Source: a virus. Taken from it: a stretch of 64,000 nt of DNA. The translations under genes were made by a program, and so were the position numbers. The notes below the pieces were generated by a model. It ran no database searches and was not told where the DNA came from. It was given only the letters and a program-made list of their open reading frames with translations. Shown piece by piece: positions 1 to 9,425 of the stretch (the stretch's first letter is position 1; each line of letters opens with the position of its first letter). Location of the stretch: positions 1-64,000 of IMG/VR virus record IMGVR_UViG_3300044732_001099. One strand, written 5' to 3'.

Positions 1-1
1 T

Positions 2-1453
2 TCAGAAAAAAAAAACGACACTCCCTACTTCTCGGAGAAGCCGCCTTTCGTTAAATTCCTCACGCCGGAAGAGTATAAAGATCTTACTGCCACAGAATCA
101 AAAAGAAAGCGTCTTGAAAAGAAAGGACAAAAAATACTTAAAGCATATCGTGTCGATAGATGGTCAGGTGTCCGAATAGGGACAATGACTTACATCAAAA
201 TTAAGAAACATGATTTTCAGTATCGCACGCATGATAGACTTTCAGACATTGCGCTGCCATACATAGGATTTGCTAACAACAGATTCTATAAGGCATATTC
301 TCCATTATGGGAAACTAAAGACATTCAGGAACTGTACAACATACTGCATTACCAAGAAGAACTCTTGATTGCATTATCTGGTGTTAAAGGTATTATCTAT
401 GACCTATCGCAAATGCCAAGCGGTATGACACCACAAGAGGTAATGTACTACATGAAACAAGGTCTTGGTTTGATTGAAACTGTTAAACCTAATGGTAAAG
501 CAGTGCGTACTTCCTTTAATCAGTTTGCTACATACGACATGACTGTATCTCCGGCAATACAGTCAATAATGATTATTAAGGAATCCCTCAATACATTAGC
601 CGGCGAGATTACTGGGGTAACAAGGCAAAAGACAGGACAGGTACTTGCATCGGATCAAGTAGGTACATCGCAAATGGCATTGGCGCAATCTAATGTCGTT
701 ACCGAGTATTATTTTATGAAAACTGATGAACTTAATGAACTTTTGTTTACTAGACTTTGCAATATCTTTCCATACGCATACGCGGAAGGTAAGCGTGGTA
801 TGTATGTAGTAGGCAAAGAAAGACAGGAGATACTAAACATACAAAAAGACCAGTTGAAAGGAGAGTTTAGATCTATAGTAAACTCTGGTAGCAAAGAACG
901 AGAGATAATGCGTACGGCAAAACAAATGGCACAAATGAAGTTTCAGCAAGGACAGATAGGTGCTTCTGATTTTCTTGATTTACTAGATACTGATACTATG
1001 TTTGAAATGCGCAAACTATTAAAAGATGCCGAACAACGCGTATTAGAAACTAGTCAGAAAATGCAAAGTGATTCTGTAGAGCAGCAAAAGCAAGCACAAA
1101 TGGAAGTTGAGCAGATGAAGATGCAGATGCAACAACAAGTAGCGCAAATGTCAAGTCAAGTTGAAGGACAACTACTACAACTTAAAGGACAAATAGAACT
1201 ACAAAAAGAGCAAATGAAAATACAAAATGCACAAACTCAAATACAAGTACAACAACAAACCGAACAACAAAAATTAGAAATAGAACAAGAAAAAGTAGAA
1301 AACGAGAAACAAGTTGAGTTAGCTTATCTTAACTTTGCATATACAGAACTCGAGGTTAATGCGACGAACCAACGAGCACAGATGCTGATAAATAGAGCGA
1401 AGACAGCATTAGAAATGAAATCGTCCGCTAAAAAAGAACGTGTAAAAGACTAA
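2..1453 (+). CDS. Portal protein, C-terminal part (5' end outside window)
   Basis: The frame is open from the first bases of the window, well before the first internal ATG at 185, so this is the 3' part of a longer gene. The visible ~483 residues contain a mixed segment followed by a long Gln/Met/Lys-rich helical tail (about the last 200 residues, many QMKMQMQQQ-like runs) that should form a coiled coil. Position directly before a scaffold-like gene and the coat gene, together with an SPAIQSIM...GEITGVTR region and a Q-rich C-terminus, fits a crAss-like phage portal, the dodecameric ring at the capsid vertex through which DNA is packaged and ejected. The assignment rests on context and overall character; the N-terminal portal core is not in the window. 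It could only otherwise be another large head protein. Confidence 0.75.
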   Translation, partial: SEKKNDTPYFSEKPPFVKFLTPEEYKDLTATESKRKRLEKKGQKILKAYRVDRWSGVRIGTMTYIKIKKHDFQYRTHDRLSDIALPYIGFANNRFYKAYSPLWETKDIQELYNILHYQEELLIALSGVKGIIYDLSQMPSGMTPQEVMYYMKQGLGLIETVKPNGKAVRTSFNQFATYDMTVSPAIQSIMIIKESLNTLAGEITGVTRQKTGQVLASDQVGTSQMALAQSNVVTEYYFMKTDELNELLFTRLCNIFPYAYAEGKRGMYVVGKERQEILNIQKDQLKGEFRSIVNSGSKEREIMRTAKQMAQMKFQQGQIGASDFLDLLDTDTMFEMRKLLKDAEQRVLETSQKMQSDSVEQQKQAQMEVEQMKMQMQQQVAQMSSQVEGQLLQLKGQIELQKEQMKIQNAQTQIQVQQQTEQQKLEIEQEKVENEKQVELAYLNFAYTELEVNATNQRAQMLINRAKTALEMKSSAKKERVKD

Positions 1454-1457
1454 GAAC

Positions 1458-2591
1458 ATGGAAAACGAAAACAACTTTGTAGACACATCGGGTGCAGATT
1501 TTGCCACTCAGTTTAAAGCTCCTGATATGGATTTTCAGGATGACTTCTTTGGTGATGAAGGATTACAGGAACAAGATGATGTTCAAGAAAACTTTGATGA
1601 GTTTGATAATCCAATAGATAATGAGGATGATGATTATCAAAACAACAATAACGACAACGACTCAAACGACACTACTGGAAACCCAGTATTAGATTCTTAT
1701 TTGCAATGGGCCGTAGAAAGAAACATAGATGTAAGAAATCAAAGCATTGATGTAGATAACTTTGATGCCGAAACAATGGATAAACTAGTTGGTGACTATT
1801 ATATCCAAAAGAAACTTGGTGGAGTAGACCCGCGCATAGCAGAACTATCTGAGCAAGGTATAAGTCTTGACGAGTACATGCAGCATAAAAACTATTTGCA
1901 AGGTATTGCCAATCAAGATCCAGTACAGTTGTATAAAGCATCAATGTATGACCATTTGCTTAAGTCAGAATCGCAACTAGGTTCTATTAACGTAGATCAG
2001 TATGGTAATCCTGATGATGCAAGTATGAGATATCTTGTAAATGAAGTAGAGCGTAGAATACAAGGTATGAATCCCGATGCTATCAAACAGAGAGGACAGC
2101 AGATTCAACAGTCTTACATGCAGGAAATAGATAGACTTCCTGACAACTTAATTCAGCAACAACAACAGAAATATACATCCGAACTTCAGAGGTATAACAC
2201 CGAAGTCGAAGAGCTTACAAGTTTATTTAAAGATAGGCTTTCAAAAAGTGATAATCTTGTCATTGACTTCTCAGGCCAGTCCGAGAAAGATGATTTTATC
2301 AATTACATGAAACAGAATCTTGAAATACACAATTATCAAGGTCAACAGGTGGTGCCCCTGCTACACCGATTGCAAAACGACGCTGAATATTTGGCCACTA
2401 CTATGAGGTTGTTGCACATGCACGATAAAGGTTATTTCACAGACTTGAAAAATATGGAGCGCAACGCTGCATTCAAAAAGTTAAGTGTAACACCAGTATT
2501 GAGCAAAAACTCTAAACAACAATCAACGGGCGGACCTGGAAAGTATGTAGATACATCCGACCCGAATTATCTTAAAAAGTTTAAACGCTAA
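1458..2591 (+). CDS. Putative scaffolding / head assembly protein
   Basis: This 377-residue protein sits 4 bases after the portal gene and 5 bases before the coat gene, the usual place of a scaffold or head-assembly factor. Its first ~75 residues are extremely acidic and Asn-rich (DDFFGDEG, NNNNDNDSNDT). The middle is predicted helical with Gln-rich runs (QQQQQK near residue 235), and the C-terminus is basic and ends in YLKKFKR. A helical protein with an acidic head and a basic tail is typical of scaffolds, whose basic end binds coat protein. No protease or enzyme motif is seen. The function is inferred from position and composition, not from a recognised family signature. Confidence 0.5.
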   Translation: MENENNFVDTSGADFATQFKAPDMDFQDDFFGDEGLQEQDDVQENFDEFDNPIDNEDDDYQNNNNDNDSNDTTGNPVLDSYLQWAVERNIDVRNQSIDVDNFDAETMDKLVGDYYIQKKLGGVDPRIAELSEQGISLDEYMQHKNYLQGIANQDPVQLYKASMYDHLLKSESQLGSINVDQYGNPDDASMRYLVNEVERRIQGMNPDAIKQRGQQIQQSYMQEIDRLPDNLIQQQQQKYTSELQRYNTEVEELTSLFKDRLSKSDNLVIDFSGQSEKDDFINYMKQNLEIHNYQGQQVVPLLHRLQNDAEYLATTMRLLHMHDKGYFTDLKNMERNAAFKKLSVTPVLSKNSKQQSTGGPGKYVDTSDPNYLKKFKR

Positions 2592-2596
2592 AAAAA

Positions 2597-4159
2597 ATGG
2601 GACTCGAAAAGTTTGGCGTAGCCGGACGAGTTGTTGTAGGTAATCCACGTGATTTGACTAACTTCAAAATGACGGACTACAATAACCTCCGCAATATCGC
2701 AGCAGTTCGCCCTGACGTTATTCAGGGACTATTCAAGCACTTTTCTGAAAGAACCGGTATGATTACCGAGCTTCTTTATTACATGAAGAGTAACTACGAT
2801 CCAACTGTAGAAAGATTCAAGCAACAGAACTTTGGTCAGCAAAAATCAGCTTGGGCAAAGAACTTCAAGATGCTTAACAATCTTGAATACGCTTGGTGTT
2901 CTCCTGCACCTTCAGGATGGGTGTATCGTATTACTACTGCTCCTGAGTTTGACAATGGTTTTGTTGGTCGTTTTCATCGTGAGTTTTACTTTAATGTAAA
3001 CAAACAACTTGGTGACAAAGATGATGTATTGTTGCTTGCCGATGGTACTACACAGATCATCATTACCAAACAACCAGAAGCACAAGCCGATGGAACACTT
3101 CGCATTCGCGCAAGACTTCTTACTAAAGAAGGAGAATGGGGCCAAGCTATTCCTGCATACTTACTTGAAGTAGGTCAAGAGGTTTCTCCTCCATTGTACA
3201 ACATGAAGCCTGAAGCATCTGAGCATGGTAGCAAAAGCCGTGTATCTTTTGGTGAATGGCATCGTGGTTGGATGACAACTATGCGTTGGGAATGGAACAT
3301 CACAGGTCATGCTGCTCACGTTAAAACCGACAAATCTCCAATGGGTATCGTTTACACAAACGACAAAGGAGAAATCGAAAACTACTGGACAGAAACTTGG
3401 AGATACCAAATGTGGAAGAATGCTTATGAGCATATGGACAATCAGTTGTTCTGGGGTATGTCATACACCGACAATGAAGGTCGCTTCCAAAAAGATGAGC
3501 GTGGCTACCGCTACTATTCTGGTATGGGTATCTATCATCAGGCAAATCGCCGCTTGAAGCGCGAGTATGTTAAGATGAATGACTTCTCTATCCTTGATGA
3601 CCTTATCAAAGGCATGTACAATGACTCAATCGAAACTGGTGTTAAGCCTGAGATTTTCCTTTGTGCCGGTCTTGAACTAAGAACTGATATTGACCGTTTG
3701 ATTCGTAATGAGTTCAAAGGTTCTCCTGAGGTTCTTTATTTTGATGGCAAAGGAAACTACCAAGCTGGTGGTACTGGTAATGACACTATGGGTATTCGTT
3801 CTAACTTCCGTTACTACGAAACTCCTGCAGGTAAAATCATCGTATCAGACTGTCCATATTTTGACAGAAAAGGTATGCCAAGCGTACGCACAAGCGAAGG
3901 TAATCGTGAGCAATCACATCGCGGTATTTTGATTAACCTTGCTAAAATGCGTGGTGGTCAAGATGCAATGACTATGGTTACTCTACAAGGCCGTCAAAAC
4001 GTAGTAGGTAAAGTACATGGTATGTCAGATCCTGGCCCCGGTGGTGCATTAACAACTACAGCTGACGTACAAGGCGAGCACATGCTTACAATGCAGGGTA
4101 TTGCTTTGCACAACCCTAACTGTATGGCAGAGCTTAAACTTGCTCGCGGTCGTCGATAG
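2597..4159 (+). CDS. Major capsid protein (HK97-fold type)
   Basis: This 520-residue protein lies straight after portal and scaffold-like genes. Length and position match crAss-like coat proteins. The sequence is even in composition, rich in aromatic and charged residues, without low-complexity tails (MGLEKFGVAGRVVVGNPRDL at the start, many Trp/Tyr in the middle such as WHRGWMTTMRWEWN). Such a coat protein would form the icosahedral shell. The gene ends in TAG, which shows that TAG is a true stop in this phage and is not recoded to Gln as in some relatives. The start is the ATG at 2597. No separate protease gene is seen nearby. The identification is by context and general character, and is fairly secure. 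Confidence 0.82.
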   Translation: MGLEKFGVAGRVVVGNPRDLTNFKMTDYNNLRNIAAVRPDVIQGLFKHFSERTGMITELLYYMKSNYDPTVERFKQQNFGQQKSAWAKNFKMLNNLEYAWCSPAPSGWVYRITTAPEFDNGFVGRFHREFYFNVNKQLGDKDDVLLLADGTTQIIITKQPEAQADGTLRIRARLLTKEGEWGQAIPAYLLEVGQEVSPPLYNMKPEASEHGSKSRVSFGEWHRGWMTTMRWEWNITGHAAHVKTDKSPMGIVYTNDKGEIENYWTETWRYQMWKNAYEHMDNQLFWGMSYTDNEGRFQKDERGYRYYSGMGIYHQANRRLKREYVKMNDFSILDDLIKGMYNDSIETGVKPEIFLCAGLELRTDIDRLIRNEFKGSPEVLYFDGKGNYQAGGTGNDTMGIRSNFRYYETPAGKIIVSDCPYFDRKGMPSVRTSEGNREQSHRGILINLAKMRGGQDAMTMVTLQGRQNVVGKVHGMSDPGPGGALTTTADVQGEHMLTMQGIALHNPNCMAELKLARGRR

Positions 4160-4176
4160 TATTTATTAACTTAAAA

Positions 4177-5376
4177 GTGAAACAGATTATGAACAATGCA
4201 ATTTTTTATCCAAAACAACACGAAGAACTTTTGAGAAAGGCAGGACTACTTGGAACTGGTTTTCTTGAAGTCAGAGCGGTACAAAGGTACAAACTACAAA
4301 ATGTTAGCGAAGATGGTATTACTTTTCGTGAAGAGAAAAGACCTGAAATAGATGACATAGCAACAGGCAACACATCACCAGTTTTTGACAGTTCTGGTTT
4401 GATTGCTGGCTATTGGGCAAATGGTCTTACATCGGAAGAAAAGAGAATCATCAACGAGGAGTGTGGTGTTCCATTCTTTTATTTGAATGAGCCAAACAAT
4501 CCACTAACAGGAAAGCCTTACCACCCTGATACAATTCTTTCATTAAACGAAGGGCAACTTTTTAATCTTTCTAATCCGCGCGATGTAGCTTATGTGCGTG
4601 TTCTTTTTGAGGTTGTATCTACAATCGGTAAAGACAAGCAAGAAGCTATGGACCATGGAGCATTCTTTTATTTCTTTTCTAAAGAAGAAGAGAAGCAGGA
4701 GAAAGAGAAAGAAATCAAAAAGAGAAAAGGTGCTGCTGCACTCATTGACAAACTTAGCAAAAAACAGAAACGTGACTGTGTAAGAATACTTATTCTTGAT
4801 GGTGACTACCCTGCCGATCCTTATGTAAATGAGGACATTGCCGAAGAAATCTTTGATGAGGTTGCATTCTCTATGCCTTACGAGGTGTTGCGTGCTTATG
4901 ATACTGAAAAGAAAGAAAACTATATTTGTGCTAAAGCATTGATACATTCAGGTCACATTGAAGCGAATAGTATTGACGGTCCGTACTTTAAGAACCCAAC
5001 GGTTTATGGACAGAAAACACATCTTGCTGATAGCTTAAGCGAACTGATGGTTAAAATCGATACGCATTTTGACTTGATGAAAGCTTACAGAGAACTTGAA
5101 GGTATTGTTGTTGGCGAGAATAGAATCGAAAAAGAAAGATTCATTCGTGACGCTGCATCTGTATCGTTTCTTTCCAAACATGGACTTTATGAAAAAGGAG
5201 AGCAGCCTAATGTTGCAGTTGTAGCAAAAAAGCAAGTTCCGGCAAATCTAAAGTTTATGAATGTAAAGCAGTTGATTGATTACATGGATAGTGAAAATAT
5301 TGTTCATGATTTCACAGAAAGTTCAAACCTTAAGGAAGCAAAGGAATATCTGACTAACTACATTGATAATCAATAA
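4177..5376 (+). CDS. Uncharacterised head-region protein
   Basis: This 399-residue protein is encoded between the coat gene and the first ring-like gene, and overlaps the latter by one base (TAATG at 5375). The middle (about residues 165-205) is a dense Lys/Glu segment (EEEKQEKEKEIKKRK) likely to be a single charged helix. The rest looks like a folded alpha/beta protein. I recognise no enzyme motif. By place it may be a capsid decoration or completion protein or an internal head protein. The minus-strand open frames across it mirror its Lys/Glu codons and are not credible genes. An ATG at 4177 and another at 4189 are both possible starts. Confidence 0.6.
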   Translation: MKQIMNNAIFYPKQHEELLRKAGLLGTGFLEVRAVQRYKLQNVSEDGITFREEKRPEIDDIATGNTSPVFDSSGLIAGYWANGLTSEEKRIINEECGVPFFYLNEPNNPLTGKPYHPDTILSLNEGQLFNLSNPRDVAYVRVLFEVVSTIGKDKQEAMDHGAFFYFFSKEEEKQEKEKEIKKRKGAAALIDKLSKKQKRDCVRILILDGDYPADPYVNEDIAEEIFDEVAFSMPYEVLRAYDTEKKENYICAKALIHSGHIEANSIDGPYFKNPTVYGQKTHLADSLSELMVKIDTHFDLMKAYRELEGIVVGENRIEKERFIRDAASVSFLSKHGLYEKGEQPNVAVVAKKQVPANLKFMNVKQLIDYMDSENIVHDFTESSNLKEAKEYLTNYIDNQ

Positions 5377-6098
5377 TGGTCCCAGTAGTTGAAGTATATA
5401 AAGCGGTACTTGCTGAACTAAAGCATTACAATACCACTAGTATGACACCCGATGAGTTTAACTATCACATTTGGATAGCTACGCTCGAGTATGTCAAAAA
5501 TAGGTATTGGGCCCACGAACAGCATCAAAAACAGATAGACGACCTGTCTGTCATAAAAGTTGTAACGGATGGCATTGCGGGATTTCCTGCTCCATTGGTA
5601 AACCTTGGTCCTGCTGTTGCTGGCCAGGAATACGTACAACTTCCTGCCAACTATCTTCACTTACTGGCTGTATCTGTCAAGGTAAAGTATAAAAACGAAC
5701 CTTGCGAAGTTGATAACACTATGTCCGGGTATATTTCTGCTACTCACTTGAAAGATGATTTTAGATTTACCATTGAAGATGACTACTACAAGAAACCGTC
5801 TGCCGAATGGCCTAATCTTTATTACGATCAAAGAGGAAACAGACTTACATTTAGATGTGGAGATAGCATAGTTCAAGATGTAAAGATTGCATATTTACGA
5901 TTGCCACAGCGTATAAGCTTTGATGTAACAAATCAAAACAATGTAGACTCAGAGTTTGCATGGCCTCAAACGCTCGAGATTGTAAAACATTGTGTAATCT
6001 CTTATCTTGAAACCATTAAAGACCCAAGAGTACAGTCAATGCTTCCGATAACTGAAAGAAATTTTTTACAAACACCCCCGCCTAACGTACCAACGTAG
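5376..6098 (+). CDS. Putative ring / head-tail connector protein
   Basis: This 240-residue protein starts in the TAATG overlap with the gene before. It has an N-terminal helical segment (VYKAVLAELKHYNTTSMTP and on), then a YVQLPANYLHLLAVSVK segment, a typical feature of phage head-tail connector/adaptor proteins in which an LPxxYxHL stretch leads into beta strands, and a C-terminal helix (LEIVKHCVISYLETIKDPR). In crAss-like phages several ring proteins stack below the portal to form the short tail's upper barrel; this is probably one of them. The assignment is by motif character and gene order; which ring it forms cannot be told from sequence alone. Confidence 0.55.
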   Translation: MVPVVEVYKAVLAELKHYNTTSMTPDEFNYHIWIATLEYVKNRYWAHEQHQKQIDDLSVIKVVTDGIAGFPAPLVNLGPAVAGQEYVQLPANYLHLLAVSVKVKYKNEPCEVDNTMSGYISATHLKDDFRFTIEDDYYKKPSAEWPNLYYDQRGNRLTFRCGDSIVQDVKIAYLRLPQRISFDVTNQNNVDSEFAWPQTLEIVKHCVISYLETIKDPRVQSMLPITERNFLQTPPPNVPT

Positions 6099-6117
6099 CG
6101 GTAAATAATTAAATAAC

Positions 6118-7293
6118 ATGCAAAGTAATGCTCAAAAACTTTGGATCCCGAATCCAAACGCAGGTACACTAGTGGATGTTGAAGCACTACAGGGGCCTGA
6201 TTTTGCAAATGAAGTGCGTATTGTTGACCAAATCTCAATACTATCTACATCTGTAACACGTTGCCAAAAGGTTTGCGCATCACCATGTGAGGAAAACATC
6301 TGGACTATTGAGTTCGAAGATGTTGACTTTGGTGATTGCAATGCTTGCGGCAAATCAGTAGGATTTACTCTGTTGCTTAACAGAAATCCTGATTTTGACA
6401 ATCAAACATATTTTGAATACAACCAGCGTAAGCAGTATGTTTATCAAGGTAATCTTTCTGGCGTTGTAACAGGTGTAGACCTTGCTACATGGTTTGAAAG
6501 TTACATTAATGACTTGATTAATCAAAACGATCAACACGATCAGTTTTTGGTAAGCGTAACAAGAAACACTGATACACTTACACTTACGTTTCCTTGCTCT
6601 GGACTTATTGCTTATAGTTTGATTGGTATTTATCAGTTGCCAAACAACAATCTTGCAACTGCAGAGATTCCAGTATTCACTGAAACGCAAGAAGCAGTAG
6701 AAGCTGTATTGAGCCGTGAAAAACTACTCCAGCAGTTTCCACAAGAAATCGGTCACGTATTTGGAGAAGCTCCTCGTGACCAATGGATGTGGTGCCAGAC
6801 TGTTTGCGTTATTACACTGAAAGGTTGTATTGATGCTTGCAGTAGTTTCTTCGACAATCAGAATAGCGGTCACTTACATACCGGCGCAACTCCATTTGAT
6901 TTGTTGCTTTATGTAGATAGTTCTGCTCCTGGTTTTGCTGATTTCATTGCAGCATTGAATAACTTGTTCCCTAATGCTTGTGATCTTGATAATCTTCCAG
7001 GTTTCCAATCTGGCGTACAAGGTCCATTAACCGGGATTGATATTTCATCAATTGTTGATAATATTGACCCTATAAATGGAACACTTATCAATGTAACTAT
7101 TGGTGCATTGTCATTTAGTGTAACAGCTAATAGTGGAGCTGATTTAGCTTCTGAAATTGATACATTATTTGGTGTAGGAACAGCTGCAGCATATTCTGCT
7201 CCTGACATTTCATTTGGTGTGCCTCTTGATAACTTTGGTTCAACTGCTGTTATTAGCATTGTATCTGATCCAGTTAACTACGTAGGCGAGTAA
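6118..7293 (+). CDS. Structural protein of unknown role, Cys-containing N-terminal part
   Basis: This 391-residue protein has a cluster of Cys residues near residues 43-81 (CQKVCASPC, CNACGKS) and further Cys at about 220-245 (CQTVCVITLKGCIDAC), possible disulfides or a metal site. The rest is beta-rich and Asn/Thr-rich, with a C-terminal repeat-like stretch (GTLINVTIGALSFSVTANSG). It lies among the connector genes, so it is most likely a tail-hub or capsid-surface protein. A Cys-rich protein of similar style is encoded at 51999. I do not recognise the family. Its end overlaps the next start by one base (TAATG). Confidence 0.55.
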   Translation: MQSNAQKLWIPNPNAGTLVDVEALQGPDFANEVRIVDQISILSTSVTRCQKVCASPCEENIWTIEFEDVDFGDCNACGKSVGFTLLLNRNPDFDNQTYFEYNQRKQYVYQGNLSGVVTGVDLATWFESYINDLINQNDQHDQFLVSVTRNTDTLTLTFPCSGLIAYSLIGIYQLPNNNLATAEIPVFTETQEAVEAVLSREKLLQQFPQEIGHVFGEAPRDQWMWCQTVCVITLKGCIDACSSFFDNQNSGHLHTGATPFDLLLYVDSSAPGFADFIAALNNLFPNACDLDNLPGFQSGVQGPLTGIDISSIVDNIDPINGTLINVTIGALSFSVTANSGADLASEIDTLFGVGTAAAYSAPDISFGVPLDNFGSTAVISIVSDPVNYVGE

Positions 7294-7712
7294 TGATGAT
7301 ACTGAGCGAGACCTTGTTCTTTTCTGTCTTAGTTTCGCTTTTTACACAGGGTTTGAGTGCCGCTGCAAACAGTGGCGGCATTCTATACCCGATTAAAGCG
7401 TGGATGGAAAATATATCTAGGTCAAAAAAACTAGACAACAGAAAGATAGAAATATCTGGTTACAAGGAAAATAGAAGACGACAATACCAATCTTCAGAGT
7501 GGATTAACCCGGCATTGCAAAAGCTTGAACTATTACATCTTTACCGCAATCTTTGGCACAAGCCATTGCTGACATGTATGGTATGTATGTCTTCTTTTTA
7601 TGGAACATTGATTTACTGGATTATGTATAACCAGTACCCATTATATATTTGGATTCTAGGCATTCCAATATCATCAGCAATAACTGTATTAACCCATAAA
7701 CTACGAACATGA
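7293..7712 (+). CDS. Small membrane protein with CxxCM motif
   Basis: This 139-residue protein has a hydrophobic N-terminal segment (about residues 2-24), a basic middle (KAWMENISRSKKLDNRK, YKENRRRQYQ), then two hydrophobic segments near residues 92-112 and 114-132. A CMVCMSSFYG sequence opens the second segment and resembles the Cys-x-x-Cys-Met motif of the DUF1360 group of small membrane proteins. Finding a membrane protein inside the connector block is unusual; it could act in lysis, in membrane targeting of virion assembly, or in host takeover. It is translationally coupled on both sides: TAATG at its start and an ATGA overlap at its end (7709). The role is not known. Confidence 0.6.
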   Translation: MMILSETLFFSVLVSLFTQGLSAAANSGGILYPIKAWMENISRSKKLDNRKIEISGYKENRRRQYQSSEWINPALQKLELLHLYRNLWHKPLLTCMVCMSSFYGTLIYWIMYNQYPLYIWILGIPISSAITVLTHKLRT

Positions 7713-8338
7713 GTTTTCAAAGCCTTGAAGCAGTAACATCAAGATTGATGAATGACTTGATAGCTGTTTATGACGATACAAGATTAAACAGAAAGATAGT
7801 ACGCGATAAAGTGCTTGTTGCAAGGGCAAATATTTTATCTAAGTATCTTCGTCAAAATCTTGGTTCTATTGCGGGTCAATACTACAATCAGTGTTGCTTT
7901 GAGGTAAATTGTGAACCTGTATGTCCGGGTGCGCCAGTAACTGTAATCAGAGGAAAGATACCAGAGCTTCTTGCTCAATTAGGTAGAAGAGCATTAAAGT
8001 ATCTTGGCACTGTAGATGGCAAGCATCCTTTTGAATGGCGCGATGAATCAAGTACAGAGTTTGTAAGTTATGCTCAGTTTGGTTGTAATAGAAAAAATCC
8101 GTACTTTGTTCTTACTGGACAAAAAGCTGATGTATATGATTTACCAACAGTAGACACAAAGATACTTATGGTAAAAGGAATATTTGCAGATCCATTTGCT
8201 TGTGGTTGTCCTGAAGATGATGTGTTTGTGCCGGCCGATCACATAGATGAAATAGAACAACAAATCAAAGTAGATTTATCGACATTCTTAATACAAAGAA
8301 GAATCGATAAAATGAACAATACAAATAGCGACAACTAA
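7709..8338 (+). CDS. Putative ring / tail connector protein
   Basis: This 209-residue protein begins in an ATGA overlap with the membrane-protein gene. The N-terminus is helical (LEAVTSRLMNDLIAVYDDTR...ARANILSKYLRQNLG), a pattern seen in crAss-like ring proteins that bind around the tail barrel. A central part with paired Cys (CCFEVNC, CPG) and a later FACGCPED stretch may bind metal or form disulfides. It is followed by two more connector-region genes and the gp4-like ring protein. I infer a virion ring or connector role from gene order and from the helix-then-beta layout; no enzymatic motif is present. Confidence 0.5.
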   Translation: MSFQSLEAVTSRLMNDLIAVYDDTRLNRKIVRDKVLVARANILSKYLRQNLGSIAGQYYNQCCFEVNCEPVCPGAPVTVIRGKIPELLAQLGRRALKYLGTVDGKHPFEWRDESSTEFVSYAQFGCNRKNPYFVLTGQKADVYDLPTVDTKILMVKGIFADPFACGCPEDDVFVPADHIDEIEQQIKVDLSTFLIQRRIDKMNNTNSDN

Positions 8339-8787
8339 TGCCAGGAATACAAAAAAACTTAAAGTACAATGACTTGTACGTTGAAGCACAAAAAAACTAT
8401 GTTACTACAGATCCTTTTGGTAAAAGGTATATCATTTATCAAGGTATGCAGTTTAAGTTTGATTCATACGAAGACATAGAGGTTGGCTGCGGATGCGGTG
8501 GAGTACCAAAAGAAGTTTTAAGACATTACAATATTAATGCATTTGCTACCTGCAAAGAAGGAGAATACTTATGGCCAACTCCAAAAGGTTCTAATCTGAT
8601 GCTAGTAGTAACATCAAAATACTTTGTCGAAACCGATTCTTTAAAATATCCACCTGTAAAAAGTGCTTACGAAGACGAAACATCAGGAAAGGATGTAGAT
8701 TTATTTACACCGCCATGGAAAAGATCAATACCGAGAGAGGGTGGACTGTGGTATACAGACCCTTGGGAATCTCAAAAAGGAAGTTAA
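8338..8787 (+). CDS. Uncharacterised connector-region protein
   Basis: This 149-residue protein starts in a one-base overlap (TAATG) with the previous gene. It contains a VGCGCGG stretch near residue 45 and otherwise looks like a small beta-rich fold; the C-terminus is Pro/Trp-rich (FTPPWKRSIPREGG, WYTDPW). It lies in the run of small connector genes, so a structural role in the tail barrel is likely, but I recognise no family. Confidence 0.5.
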   Translation: MPGIQKNLKYNDLYVEAQKNYVTTDPFGKRYIIYQGMQFKFDSYEDIEVGCGCGGVPKEVLRHYNINAFATCKEGEYLWPTPKGSNLMLVVTSKYFVETDSLKYPPVKSAYEDETSGKDVDLFTPPWKRSIPREGGLWYTDPWESQKGS

Positions 8788-9425
8788 CAACAAGGAAAAG
8801 AGCTTATAGAAATCACGGAACGAACTATAACATAAGAAGAAAAAGATATAGGTTAAACAGAAAGATTGACAACTTTGATAACATAAACTATAGGATATTC
8901 TTTGACGAAAATAACTGGGATTACGACCAAAAAAGAAATCTACATCGAGCAGTGCGCATTGGAAAGTTAGGTAGGTTCATGAAGCGGAAATGGCTGCCAG
9001 ATACAGACACACAGCCAAAGGGAATGTTTGAAAGAAAGAAGAAAAAGTTTGTAATGTATTTGGCCGATTTGTTGATAAAGTTGCTTATTGATGACATGAT
9101 AGAAACTGGCAACAAGATTACATTTGCAGCAACTAAAACAAATAATCGTACACTTGAAGGATATTTTAAAATAGGAGTGTTTAAAGATAAAGGTATTTTT
9201 ACTAACTTTGAGAATCTTATTCTTTCAATAGTTCCGGGAACAATAGAACGCATTTCAGATTATTATCCATTAGTGATATTAGAAAACGAACTAAAAAGAA
9301 AGCTAAAGAACGCGTACATTCTTAAAAAAAGAGAATATGAAAGTATTGACATACAGGAACGTATTGCAGCGCATAACAGACTTAGCGGACTTTATCGACG
9401 TGTCGTCAAATCTCCCAAGAATTAA
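8715..9425 (+). CDS. Uncharacterised basic connector-region protein
   Basis: This 236-residue protein is rich in Arg/Lys (KRKLTTRKRAYRNHG, NIRRKRYRLNRK) in the first ~90 residues and helical after that. The first ATG at 8715 gives a 73-base overlap with the previous gene, much more than elsewhere in the block. The true start could be a non-ATG codon further in, because no other ATG occurs until about residue 88. The 3' end also overlaps the next gene by 89 bases. The position just before the gp4-like ring gene suggests a virion protein, perhaps contacting DNA in the tail barrel given its charge. The family is not recognised. Confidence 0.5.
   Translation: MEKINTERGWTVVYRPLGISKRKLTTRKRAYRNHGTNYNIRRKRYRLNRKIDNFDNINYRIFFDENNWDYDQKRNLHRAVRIGKLGRFMKRKWLPDTDTQPKGMFERKKKKFVMYLADLLIKLLIDDMIETGNKITFAATKTNNRTLEGYFKIGVFKDKGIFTNFENLILSIVPGTIERISDYYPLVILENELKRKLKNAYILKKREYESIDIQERIAAHNRLSGLYRRVVKSPKN

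Noticed and set aside
4148-4159. Possible TAG-to-Gln recoding, as found in some crAss-like phages
   Set aside because: TAG cleanly ends the coat gene, the 240-residue ring gene and the 686-residue cargo gene, each followed at once by the next gene's start. Long frames here contain no in-frame TAG.
4543-4947. 134-residue minus-strand frame inside the 399-residue head-region gene
   Set aside because: It mirrors the Lys/Glu-rich codons of the plus-strand gene, giving long Phe/Leu runs; no start context and no place in an operon.
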